Positions 1 through 7,122 of a DNA stretch of 34,248 nt are shown here, piece by piece. This DNA comes from Asaia bogorensis (GTDB lineage Bacteria > Pseudomonadota > Alphaproteobacteria > Acetobacterales > Acetobacteraceae), in the NCBI GenBank assembly GCA_943333505.2, contig CALQTN020000045.1, positions 1-34,248 of the forward strand, in the 5' to 3' direction. How positions within the stretch are numbered: position 1 is the first letter of the stretch; each line of letters starts with the position of its first letter. A program made the position numbers and the translations under genes. The notes under the pieces were generated by a model, which worked only from the letters and a program-made list of their open reading frames with translations, did no database searches and was not told the DNA's origin.

Positions 1-952
1 AGTCGATCGTCGTCCCGCTGATAACGCCGCCGGAGGAGACAACCTGATTGCCGCCGCCGTCGACCGTCGTCGCGCTGACGACACCCCCTGAGGAGACATA
101 CTGCGAGCCCCGGCTGGCGACCGTCGTCGCGTTGACGACCCCGCCAGTGTAGACAATCTGCGAACCGCCGCTGCTGACAATCGTCGCGCTGACGACGCCG
201 CCCGAGGAGACAATCTGATAGCCGCCGCTGACAAACGTTGCGCTGACAACACCGCCAGTGGAGACAACCTGACTGCCGCCGCTGCTGACAATCGTGCCGC
301 TGACAACGCCGCCAGAGGTGACAGTCTGCTTGCCGCCGCTGCTGACGATCGTCGCGCTGACAACGCCGGCATTGACCCATTGCATGCCGCCGCTGCTGAC
401 AGACGTCGCGCTGACAACACCGCCAGCGTAGACAACCTGATAGCCGCCGCTGCTGACCGTGGTCGCGCTGACAACGCCGCCAGAGGAGACAAGCTGCCAG
501 CCAGCGCTGCTGACCGTGGTCGCGCTGACAACGCCGCCAGAGTAGATAACCTGATTGCCGCCAATAGCGACCGTCGTGCCGCTGACAACGCCGCCAGAGT
601 TGACCCTCTGTAGGCCGCCGCTGCTGACCGTGGTCGCGATGACGACGCCGCCAATCAAGACAGACTGATTGCCGCCGCTGCTGATCGTCGTTGCGCTAAC
701 AACGCCGCCGGAGGAGATAATCTGACTGCCGCCGCTGCTGACCGTCGTGTCGCTGACAACGCCGCTATTGTAGATAAGCTGACTGCCGCCGCTGCTGACA
801 ATCGTCGCACTGACAACGCCGCCAGAGGAGACATACTGAAAGCCCCCGGTGCTGACCGTCGTGCCGCTGACAACGCCACCAGTGTAGACATACTGAGAGC
901 CGCCGGTGCTGACCGTGGTCGCGCTGACAACGCCGCCAGAGGAGACAATTTC
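1..952 (-). repeat. Tandem 57-bp repeats (about 17 units of 19 codons)
   Basis: About 17 units of 57 bp lie inside the surface-protein gene. Two units are 18 codons long (the ones reading WVNAGVVSATIVSSGGKQ and VVSTGGVVSATFVSGGYQ). The core GGVVS(A/G)TTVSSGG is nearly invariant and the residues around the Q vary (SQYV, FQYV, SQLI, NQSV, LQRV, WQLV, MQWV). All length changes are whole codons, so the frame is kept, as expected for a coding repeat under selection and prone to slippage or recombination. Confidence 0.9.
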
Positions 953-1075
953 GGTAGCCCCAGCACCGCTCAGGACCGCAGCTGTGACAATGCCCCCCGC
1001 AAATACGGTGATCTGATCATTGGCGGCGGTTGCGCTGCTATAGGTGCTGCCGGAAGAAACGGTGACAATCGCCAT
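1..1075 (-). CDS. AIDA-type 19-residue-repeat surface protein, 5' part (partial)
   Basis: An uninterrupted reading frame starts at an ATG whose first base is 1075 and runs off the left edge, giving 358 residues without a stop. After a head of about 41 residues (begins MAIVTVSSGSTYSSATAAND), it consists of tandem 19-residue repeats of the type V-S-S-G-G-V-V-S-A-T-T-V-S-S-G-G-x-Q. This matches the strand-loop-strand repeats of AIDA-I-like autotransporter passengers, which form a beta-helix and in AIDA-I are O-heptosylated on Ser/Thr. No Sec or Tat signal peptide is visible at the N-terminus; in my recollection long repeat proteins of Acetobacteraceae often lack one, but I cannot verify this here. 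The remainder, including any beta-barrel, Hint or haemolysin-type domain, lies outside, so autotransporter versus type I-secreted protein is undecided. No strong ribosome-binding site directly precedes the ATG; a leader ORF abuts it. Confidence 0.85.
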   Translation of the reverse strand, partial: MAIVTVSSGSTYSSATAANDQITVFAGGIVTAAVLSGAGATEIVSSGGVVSATTVSTGGSQYVYTGGVVSGTTVSTGGFQYVSSGGVVSATIVSSGGSQLIYNSGVVSDTTVSSGGSQIISSGGVVSATTISSGGNQSVLIGGVVIATTVSSGGLQRVNSGGVVSGTTVAIGGNQVIYSGGVVSATTVSSAGWQLVSSGGVVSATTVSSGGYQVVYAGGVVSATSVSSGGMQWVNAGVVSATIVSSGGKQTVTSGGVVSGTIVSSGGSQVVSTGGVVSATFVSGGYQIVSSGGVVSATIVSSGGSQIVYTGGVVNATTVASRGSQYVSSGGVVSATTVDGGGNQVVSSGGVISGTTID

Positions 1076-1120
1076 TTAACGGACAATCACGTTGCGGTTC
1101 ATCAGTCGGTTAGCGTTCAC
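1076..1120 (-). CDS. Possible 14-codon leader peptide abutting the adhesin start
   Basis: Reading the minus strand, a GTG at 1120 opens a 14-codon frame (VNANRLMNRNVIVR) whose TAA is directly followed by the ATG of the repeat protein (TAAATG). A GGAGA motif at 1125-1129 sits about 4 nt upstream of the GTG, a much better ribosome-binding site than anything directly before the adhesin ATG. An internal ATG at 1102 would give an 8-codon version. The arrangement would allow translational coupling. It is too short to test by coding bias and could be chance; no function is claimed. Confidence 0.35.
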   Translation of the reverse strand: MNANRLMNRNVIVR

Positions 1121-1455
1121 GTCGTCTCCAGAATTATGTCTAACTGTAACCTGCGCCCAAAATCCTTAAGGATGAGTTGAGGGATGGTAATCGCCGCATT
1201 TTTAGGTGGGTTCGTTCGTAGACATCATGCGGCCCGCGCGGCGATGAATTCTACGAGCAAAGTATCGTCAGGCCGCTCGGCGCTGCAATCGCGCAATGCC
1301 GGGAACAGTTTTTGCGGTCTGGTCTGCGATTCGATCGCGGATTGAACTGCGCAGCGATGCCCCGGTCGGAAAGTTTTCCGCTTCTTTTTGTTCATAAAAA
1401 GAAGACGATTCCTTCCCTTGCCCTTAGACTGTGGTAAAATTTTATAGGAGCAACC
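1121..1455. other. Intergenic region between divergent genes
   Basis: This 335-bp stretch separates the leftward surface-protein gene from the rightward racemase gene and must hold both promoters. I see no convincing sigma70 hexamer pair, RNA gene or protein-coding frame. It contains the perfect hairpin at 1381-1404, an AT-rich stretch (1435-1446) just upstream of the racemase, and AGGAG at 1446-1450, which serves as that gene's ribosome-binding site. Confidence 0.6.
1381..1404. repeat. Perfect 9-bp inverted repeat (CTTCTTTTT / AAAAAGAAG)
   Basis: The arms CTTCTTTTT (1381-1389) and AAAAAGAAG (1396-1404) are perfect complements around the 6-nt loop GTTCAT. The site lies 51 bp before the racemase start. 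Degenerate relatives occur at 9787-9810 (TCTTCTTTGTTCGCAAAAAAACC) and about 28840-28868 (AAAAAAGAAAACCTTCCTCACGCTTGCC), the latter resembling 1396-1423. This suggests a dispersed intergenic element. A terminator or mRNA 5'-end structure is possible; neither can be shown here. Confidence 0.6.
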
Positions 1456-2151
1456 ATGGACCGCATTCTAGGCGTATTGGGCGGCATGGGCCCGTTGGCG
1501 AGCGCGCAGTTCATGCTGCGGCTCACTTTGTTGACCGCGGCGACGCGCGACCAGGACCATGTGCCGACGGTTTTATGGTCGGACCCGAGAGTACCAGACC
1601 GCAGCAGGGGCAAGCTCGGCGGCGGCGAGAACCCGCTGCCATGGCTGCTGCGCGGGGTGCGCGGATTGAAGGCGGCGGGCTGTGGTGCAATCGCAATCCC
1701 GTGCAACACCGCCCATGGCTGGTACGACGACATGGTGGCGGAGGGTTTGCCGGTGCTGCACATTGTTGATGCGGCGGCCGCAGCCTTGCGCCTGCACACG
1801 CCGGGCGGGACGATCGGGATTATGGGCACAGCCGCGACCCTGGCGATGCGGCTTTACCATGATCGGTTCGAGGCGATGGGCTGGAACTGCATTCAGCCCA
1901 CCGATGCAGAGATGCGCGACAAGGTTTCCCCCGCGATTGCGCTGGTGAAAGCCAATCGCGTGGCCGAGGCTTATGCGCCGTTGGCTGAGGTGGCGCAGGC
2001 ATTGGCGGGGCGGGGCGCCCGCGCGGTGGTGTTGGGGTGTACCGAAATTCCGCTCGGCATTCAGGCCGGGCCGTGGCAAAGCTTGGGTATTCCCCTGGTT
2101 GATAGCATCGACGCGCTGGCGTTGGCGGCGATCGGGTGGGCAAAGCAATAA
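1456..2151 (+). CDS. Aspartate/glutamate racemase family protein
   Basis: A 231-residue member of the PLP-independent Asp/Glu/hydantoin racemase superfamily, normal in length. The N-terminus begins with ILGVLGGMGPLAS, the usual glycine-rich opening of aspartate racemases. Two cysteines expected to act as the acid/base pair are present: Cys83 in IPCNTAH and Cys195 in LGCTEIPL. The enzyme would interconvert L- and D-aspartate, or a related amino acid, in the cytoplasm; the exact substrate cannot be told. The start is supported by AGGAG at 1446-1450, 5 nt from the ATG. It is the first gene of a plus-strand group; the RraA-like gene follows after 16 bp. Two long overlapping frames on the other strand are shadows. 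Confidence 0.88.
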   Translation: MDRILGVLGGMGPLASAQFMLRLTLLTAATRDQDHVPTVLWSDPRVPDRSRGKLGGGENPLPWLLRGVRGLKAAGCGAIAIPCNTAHGWYDDMVAEGLPVLHIVDAAAAALRLHTPGGTIGIMGTAATLAMRLYHDRFEAMGWNCIQPTDAEMRDKVSPAIALVKANRVAEAYAPLAEVAQALAGRGARAVVLGCTEIPLGIQAGPWQSLGIPLVDSIDALALAAIGWAKQ

Positions 2152-2167
2152 TCGGAGGACGTACAAA

Positions 2168-2851
2168 ATGATCGAGAACCCCCCCATGCTGACCATCCAT
2201 CGTGGCTGGAAGCGCCCCGCTGCTGCGTTGATCGAGGCATTTCGCGGGGCGCAGACCTCGCATCTGGTCGATGCGATGGAAGGGCGCGGGGCGGTGGATT
2301 ACCGGATCAAACCGCTCAATCCCGCATCGAGCTTTGTCGGCTGCGCCATCACCGGGGCGGCCTATCCGGCCGATATCGCGGCGATGTTCGGCGCAGTGCA
2401 CGAAGCGCAGGCGGGCGACGTTATCATGATCGCGACCGATGCATTCACCGGGACTGCCGTGCTCGGCGATATCGCGGCGGGGATGATGCGCAACAAGGGG
2501 GTGGCAGCGTTCGTCACCGACGGGCTGGCACGCGACAAGGCCGGGATTCTGGCGACCGGGTTGCCGGTCTATTGCCAGGGGATTTCGCCCAACTCGCCGG
2601 CGTTGAACGGGCCGGGCACGGTGGGCGCGCCGATCAATCTGGGTGGGGTGTATGTCCGGTCGGGCGACATTGTCGTGGGCGACGAGGACGGGGTGGTGGT
2701 GGTGCCGGTGGAAATCGCGGATGCGGTGCTGGCGACGCTTGCGCGCATCCGGGTGGCCGAAGCCGAGACCATCGCCAGGGTGGAAGCTGGCCTGACCTTG
2801 TCTGATGGTGCGGCACGGATGGTGGCCGCGGCGCGCATCATCGGCGGATGA
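2168..2851 (+). CDS. RraA-like / HMG-CHA aldolase family protein
   Basis: A 227-residue protein of the RraA/4-carboxy-4-hydroxy-2-oxoadipate (CHA) aldolase fold. The family signature is visible as LGDI (residues 99-102) and TDGLARD with Arg122-Asp123, which in the aldolases bind pyruvate-type substrate and divalent metal. The family holds both class II pyruvate aldolases and the RNase E regulator RraA; its catabolic neighbours favour an aldolase or oxaloacetate decarboxylase role, which is inference. The start at 2168 is chosen because GGAGG lies at 2154-2158 (9 nt away) and the N-terminus then matches family length. A longer frame from 1973 would overlap the racemase and is rejected. The stop overlaps the start of the next gene (ATGA). 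Confidence 0.82.
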   Translation: MIENPPMLTIHRGWKRPAAALIEAFRGAQTSHLVDAMEGRGAVDYRIKPLNPASSFVGCAITGAAYPADIAAMFGAVHEAQAGDVIMIATDAFTGTAVLGDIAAGMMRNKGVAAFVTDGLARDKAGILATGLPVYCQGISPNSPALNGPGTVGAPINLGGVYVRSGDIVVGDEDGVVVVPVEIADAVLATLARIRVAEAETIARVEAGLTLSDGAARMVAAARIIGG

Positions 2852-3759
2852 TCCGGCGGACACTTCGTCGGGTCGATCGCCACTGGCTACGGGCGGTGCT
2901 GTTCACCCTGGTGCTGATCGGGCTGGTGACGGCTGGGATCGGCGCCGATATCGGCGTGGCGGCGGCGGCGTTGGTGATTTGCGGGTTGGGGTTCGGGTTT
3001 TTCTATCTGATTTTCCCGGGCGGCTCGCATTTCGGCGTCACCGTTGCCAACGCGCTGGCGGTTTATGCCTGCGTGTTCGTCTATTTCCGTGACGCCAATT
3101 TCGCTGACGCGTCGGAAGCCGCCTCAATGCTCGCAGTCGCGCTACCGGTCGCTGGGTTCCTGATCGGCTGTTTCGCCCGAAGGCGGCGGGTGGCGGCCAG
3201 TATTCATGCCAGGCGCAGCCATGATGTGGTGCATCTGCCACGGCTCGATCGTTGGATTCCGATGCTGGCGGTGGTGGGGGCGGCGTCTTTTGCTTTGCCC
3301 AAGCTCGATCTCGCCCCCGACCTCCAAGGCCAGTTGCTGGTGGTGGCGATGGCGCTGATCGGTGCCACGGTTGCCTATGCGGCCCGCGATGTGGTGGTGC
3401 TGTTGATTGACATCGCGCTGGTATTTGAAAGCGTGACCGTTCGGCTCGACCGGTTACTCATGCCGGTGATGGCGTTTCTGACCTTCTATTCACTGCTGGT
3501 GGTAGTGTTTGCCTGCATGTATCGCATCGCTGATCTGACCCTCGCCACGCCACCCTTCGTGGTGCATGGCCAACCCGCCCATATCAGCTTTGCCGATGCG
3601 CTCTATTTCAGCGTCATCACCATCGCCACGGTTGGCTATGGCGACATCACCCCGCTCGGGCCATTGGTGCGCGGTCTGGCCTCGATCGAGGTGGTGTTGG
3701 GATTGCTGCTGCTGCTGTTCGGCTTCTCCGAGATCATGCGGACGTCGCGCAAGGAGTGA
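2848..3759 (+). CDS. Two-pore-helix K+ channel family protein with extra N-terminal membrane segments
   Basis: A 303-residue inner-membrane protein. The C-terminus has the classic ion-channel module: a membrane helix, a pore helix, the K+ selectivity filter TVGYGD at residues 261-266, and a final helix ending in MRTSRKE. The N-terminal half adds several hydrophobic segments (about residues 10-75, 90-112, 135-150 and 158-185), so there are more than two transmembrane helices. No cytoplasmic RCK/TrkA-N domain follows the pore, so any gating by ligand would be unusual. The ATG overlaps the stop of the RraA-like gene by ATGA, implying translational coupling to metabolic genes. It ends 4 bp before the converging desaturase gene, with no hairpin between them. 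Confidence 0.85.
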   Translation: MIRRTLRRVDRHWLRAVLFTLVLIGLVTAGIGADIGVAAAALVICGLGFGFFYLIFPGGSHFGVTVANALAVYACVFVYFRDANFADASEAASMLAVALPVAGFLIGCFARRRRVAASIHARRSHDVVHLPRLDRWIPMLAVVGAASFALPKLDLAPDLQGQLLVVAMALIGATVAYAARDVVVLLIDIALVFESVTVRLDRLLMPVMAFLTFYSLLVVVFACMYRIADLTLATPPFVVHGQPAHISFADALYFSVITIATVGYGDITPLGPLVRGLASIEVVLGLLLLLFGFSEIMRTSRKE

Positions 3760-3763
3760 CGGG

Positions 3764-4738
3764 CTAGGCTGTAGGGCTTGCAGGACTGCGGCCGAATGCG
3801 ACCCGCAGCATGCGGCGCGGGCATTCGATGATGTCCCAGAAGATTGAACGCTTATTATAGACATTATCCGACACGTCGACCGTTTGGTTAATCAGCGTCC
3901 CGTCATAATAGGTGCCGAACATCCGGTCCCAAAAGATGAAGATCATCCCGTAGTTCTTGTCGAACTGTTCGGGCAGTGCGGAATGATGGATACGATGGCC
4001 GATCGGTGACACCAGAATCCAGCGCCCGATCCAGCCGAAATTCCATGGCAGCATCGAATGGGTGAGCCCGGCATGCATTGCGCCAAGCACACTCAGCAAC
4101 AGGAATTGTTCGGCCTTGCCACCAAGCAACGCGAACGGGATTGCCAGAGCGATGGCCAGGGCCGCTTCATCGGTCGGATGGTCGCGGGTGGTCGTGATAA
4201 CGTTGAATTCTTTGGCATTGTGATGGAATTTGTGCAGCTCCCACCACACTTTCCATTGATGCTGAGTACGATGGATCCAGTATTTGCAAAAATCGATCGC
4301 GATCAGCCCCCAGATCAACTGGAGTATTGGGTTGTTGAAGGTTAAAATTCCACGTGGCAAGACCGGATCGATCAGTTTTAGAAACAGGTCGGCGAGCCCG
4401 AGTGAGAAAATGAATATCCCGATGCCGCCGATTTTCAGGATGCTGATTGCAAAGCAGACAATGTCCACGACGGTGGATTTGCTTGGGTGGACCAGGCGAT
4501 ACAGGCTGGAATTCTGCCAGCCCAGCATAGGCACTTCCAGCGCAATCACCAAGCCGATGCCAAGCAGATAGATCCCGGTATTCTGGGTAAAAATCGCATC
4601 CTCGCGTGAGAGCAGGTAGCGCATGCCCTTGTCCCAGACAAAACGCCAATCGCCGAACACGAAAAATGCGGCGCCGGCTGCCAGCACGAGCGCCACTAGA
4701 ATATTGCGATTTCGATTTTCGCTCAGCCAGAATCCCAT
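3764..4738 (-). CDS. Sterol desaturase / fatty acid hydroxylase superfamily protein
   Basis: A 324-residue integral membrane di-iron enzyme. The histidine clusters of the superfamily are present: HRTQH (156-160), HKFHH (169-173), and HRIHH (248-252), with HAGLTHS (about 222-228) between them. Hydrophobic stretches flank them (about 15-30, 55-72, 90-115, 135-150, 195-225). Such enzymes hydroxylate or desaturate lipid substrates at the membrane (sterols, carotenoids, fatty acids, ether lipids); the substrate is unknown here. The ATG at 4738 is preferred because GAGG lies 5 nt before it on the minus strand; a TTG at 4774 would add 12 residues without a better site. It stands alone and converges on the K+ channel gene. 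Confidence 0.87.
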   Translation of the reverse strand: MGFWLSENRNRNILVALVLAAGAAFFVFGDWRFVWDKGMRYLLSREDAIFTQNTGIYLLGIGLVIALEVPMLGWQNSSLYRLVHPSKSTVVDIVCFAISILKIGGIGIFIFSLGLADLFLKLIDPVLPRGILTFNNPILQLIWGLIAIDFCKYWIHRTQHQWKVWWELHKFHHNAKEFNVITTTRDHPTDEAALAIALAIPFALLGGKAEQFLLLSVLGAMHAGLTHSMLPWNFGWIGRWILVSPIGHRIHHSALPEQFDKNYGMIFIFWDRMFGTYYDGTLINQTVDVSDNVYNKRSIFWDIIECPRRMLRVAFGRSPASPTA

Positions 4739-4805
4739 AGTACCCTCGTGAATGTTCAATTTATTCAGCGACAATGCTGCTTAACTAGGCTCGCACCCCG
4801 ATCCG

Positions 4806-5798
4806 TCAATTGACCTGGGTCAAATTTCCATAAAGTCCCGCCGCACGGGCGCGCAATTTGACCAGCGCGACCAGCAAATCGAGCGTTGGAGTTGCCACGC
4901 CGCCGAGCCGTGCCAGTTCGAGTGTCGCGCCGTAAATCCCATCGATTTCCATCGGGCGGCCAAGATCGAGATCCTGCAGGATGCTGGGACGATGGGTCAT
5001 CTTTCGGCTGAAACCGAGCGCGCGGTCCACATCCACCGCGGGCGCACAGCCAAATGCCGTCGCAACCGCGAGACCTTCGGCGTAAAGCGCCCGGATGGCG
5101 GCTTCGCAGCTTGGGTCGAACGCATAATCCTTGGGCGCCGAACTGGTGAGCACCGCGAGCGGCCCGCTCGACAGGTTCATCAGCAGCTTGGTCCAGATCG
5201 CGGTCCGGATATCAGCGGTCTCGTCGGCGATCATCGCCGGGCCGCGCAATGCGGCGGCAAAGTGCGCGAGCCGCGGGGTGAGGGTACCATCTGGCTCGCC
5301 GATCACCAGCCGGCTGGTGGCGTTATCGACTTTTATCTCGCCCGGCGCGGTGACCTCGCACGACGAATAGACCACGCCGCCGATTGCCCGCGCCGGCCCG
5401 ATCGCCTGCCAGATCGCATCTCCCGGATCGACGCCAGGCAGCCGGCGGTCGGCGTGCGGGCCGGCATCGCCATGGAAATACCACCACGGGATGCCGTTCA
5501 TCGCGAATATCACCGCGGTATCCGGCCCCAGCAGCGGGCCAATAGCGCCAGCGACGGCTGGCAGCGCCGGGGCCTTGGTGGCGACCACGACGAAATCCTG
5601 GGTGCCGAGTTCGGCGGGGGTGCCGAGCCTGGGGTGGCAGGTCAGGGTTTCGCCTGGGGTGCGCACGACGAGGCCCTTGGCCGCAATCGCGGCCCCTTGG
5701 GCACCGCGTGCAACGACGGAAACCTCAGCGCCATTGGCGGCGAAGCGGGCCGCCAGATGCCCGCCGATCGCACCCGCGCCGAAAACGCAGATTTTCAG
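4806..5798 (-). CDS. 2-dehydropantoate 2-reductase (ketopantoate reductase) family protein
   Basis: A protein of about 330 residues with the N-terminal Rossmann motif (KICVFGAGAIGGHLA) and the family C-terminal helical domain (TKLLMNLSSG, RPMEIDGIYG). PanE reduces 2-dehydropantoate to pantoate with NADPH, but many paralogues act on other 2-oxo acids, and the M20 partner suggests such a catabolic role. Start: family members begin exactly at the KICVFGAG strand, and the codon there is CTG (5796-5798), overlapping the TGA of the upstream M20 gene, with GGAG at 5807-5810 8 nt upstream. The nearest in-frame ATG (5852) would add 18 atypical residues and lie inside the M20 gene. A CTG start is therefore likely but unproven. 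Confidence 0.82.
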   Translation of the reverse strand: MKICVFGAGAIGGHLAARFAANGAEVSVVARGAQGAAIAAKGLVVRTPGETLTCHPRLGTPAELGTQDFVVVATKAPALPAVAGAIGPLLGPDTAVIFAMNGIPWWYFHGDAGPHADRRLPGVDPGDAIWQAIGPARAIGGVVYSSCEVTAPGEIKVDNATSRLVIGEPDGTLTPRLAHFAAALRGPAMIADETADIRTAIWTKLLMNLSSGPLAVLTSSAPKDYAFDPSCEAAIRALYAEGLAVATAFGCAPAVDVDRALGFSRKMTHRPSILQDLDLGRPMEIDGIYGATLELARLGGVATPTLDLLVALVKLRARAAGLYGNLTQVN

Positions 5799-6991
5799 GA
5801 CAAAATCTCCATCGCTGCGCGCGCCAGCGCCTGCACCCCTAGGCCGATGCACGCTTCATCTGGTGCATAGCCCGAATTATGCAGCCCGGCCGTGCCGCCC
5901 TCGGCGCCGGAGCCGATACCGAGCTGAAAACTCGGCACTTTCTGGCTCATCAAGGCGAAATCCTCGGCGCCCATGCTGGGTCCGATTTCGATCACCGACG
6001 CCTCGCCAAACTGCTTGCGCACGGCGGCGATGGTGGGGTCGATCACGCGGTCGTCATTGACCATCGGCGGCACACCGCGTCGGTAGGCAAGCGTGGTGGG
6101 GGTACGATGGCTCGCCTCGATGGCAGCGCAGAGCCTGGCGATTGCCGCTTCTGCCGTGTCGCGCGCGGCGTCATGCAGGGTGCGCACCGTGCCGAGCAAG
6201 ACCACGCTGTCGGGGATGATGTTGGGCGCGTGCCCGCCATTGATGGCGCCCACCGTGACCACGACCGGATGCAGCGGATTGACCTCGCGGGAGACGACGC
6301 TCTGCAACTGGGTGACGAGCTGGGCTGCGGCGACAATCGGATCGATGGAATTATGCGGCTGGGCGGCATGGCCGGACTTGCCGTGCACGGTGATGGTGAA
6401 GGAGTCTGCGGCGGCCAGACCGGGGCCACGGGTAAAATTGAAAATGCCGGCGCGCGACCCTGGGCGATTGTGAAAGCCGAGTGCGAGATCAACCTCCGGA
6501 CCATGCAATATGCCTTCATCGAGCATGACCTGCATGCCGCCGATGGCTTCCTCGGCCGGCTGGAACACCAGCTTTACCGTCCCGGCCAATTGCGGCGCGA
6601 GGTCGCGCAAAACGGCGGCAACCCCCAACAAGGTGGTGGTGTGGATGTCGTGCCCGCAGGCGTGCATCTTGCCATCGATCGTGCTCGCCCACGGCAGCCC
6701 GGTTTGTTCATGAATGGGCAGCGCGTCCATATCGGCCCGGATCACCAGCACCTTGCCGGGCCGACCGCCCTCGATAATTCCGACAACCCCAGTTTTGGCC
6801 ACCCCGGTCTGATGGGCAATGCCCAGCCGGGCGAGTTCGCGCGCCACCACCCCTGCCGTGCGCACTTCCTCGAAAGCGAGTTCGGGATGGGCGTGGATGT
6901 CGCGTCGGATCGCAATCAGGCCAGGCTCGATCGCGGCGACAATGTCGCGAATAGCGGTTTGCGGGTCGTTGGCGAGGGTTTGGCTGGTCAT
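5795..6991 (-). CDS. M20 family metallopeptidase / amidohydrolase
   Basis: A 398-residue cytoplasmic amidohydrolase of the M20D type (hippurate hydrolase, N-acyl-amino-acid hydrolase, IAA-amino-acid hydrolase group). Metal-site landmarks are RADMDALP (85-92), HACGHD (110-115) and QPAEE (144-148); the C-terminus has GPSMGAEDFALM. There is no signal peptide. Such enzymes cleave N-acyl or N-carbamoyl groups from amino acids; the exact substrate is unknown. The start at 6991 is preceded on the minus strand by GAGAGAG at moderate spacing. The last base triplet overlaps the start of the ketopantoate-reductase-like gene, so the two form an operon. The 131 bp upstream are shared with the divergent manC-like gene. 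Confidence 0.9.
   Translation of the reverse strand: MTSQTLANDPQTAIRDIVAAIEPGLIAIRRDIHAHPELAFEEVRTAGVVARELARLGIAHQTGVAKTGVVGIIEGGRPGKVLVIRADMDALPIHEQTGLPWASTIDGKMHACGHDIHTTTLLGVAAVLRDLAPQLAGTVKLVFQPAEEAIGGMQVMLDEGILHGPEVDLALGFHNRPGSRAGIFNFTRGPGLAAADSFTITVHGKSGHAAQPHNSIDPIVAAAQLVTQLQSVVSREVNPLHPVVVTVGAINGGHAPNIIPDSVVLLGTVRTLHDAARDTAEAAIARLCAAIEASHRTPTTLAYRRGVPPMVNDDRVIDPTIAAVRKQFGEASVIEIGPSMGAEDFALMSQKVPSFQLGIGSGAEGGTAGLHNSGYAPDEACIGLGVQALARAAMEILS
5807..5810 (-). promoter_or_regulatory. Ribosome-binding site supporting a CTG start
   Basis: On the minus strand GGAG (5807-5810) is followed 8 nt later by the CTG that begins the Rossmann fold of the ketopantoate-reductase-like gene. It lies within the last codons of the M20 gene, consistent with translational coupling. 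Confidence 0.5.
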
Positions 6992-7122
6992 AATGGCTCT
7001 CTCAATTCTTTCGATGCACCATCATGGCAGACCGTTGGGCTCGGGCAAACTGGGGGCGATACTGGACAACGTTGCCCGGATTTATCTATAGCTTGCGCGA
7101 TATAGCCAGGTGGAAATTTGAG
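6992..7122. promoter_or_regulatory. Divergent promoter region between M20 hydrolase and manC genes
   Basis: This 131-bp gap is the only non-coding space between the leftward M20 gene and the rightward mannose-1-phosphate guanylyltransferase gene, so both promoters should lie here. AT-rich stretches such as TTTATCTATAG (7081-7091) are present, but I cannot assign a well-spaced hexamer pair. Confidence 0.4.

Noticed and set aside
1-952. CRISPR array
   Set aside because: The 57-bp units are contiguous, without repeat/spacer alternation, and encode a conserved 19-residue repeat.
380-966. Open frames on both strands within the 57-bp repeat region (380-613 plus, 655-966 minus)
   Set aside because: They are other-frame readings of the tandem repeat; the frame open from 1075 to the left edge gives the recognised AIDA-type repeat protein.
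1418-1446. Sigma70 promoter TTGCCC / TTTATA before the racemase
   Set aside because: The -10-like hexamer would put transcription start at or inside the ribosome-binding site and the match is weak.
1820-2863. Long minus-strand frame of 347 codons opposite racemase and RraA
   Set aside because: Arg/His/Pro-rich antisense shadow in GC-rich DNA; the plus-strand genes have clear family motifs and ribosome-binding sites.
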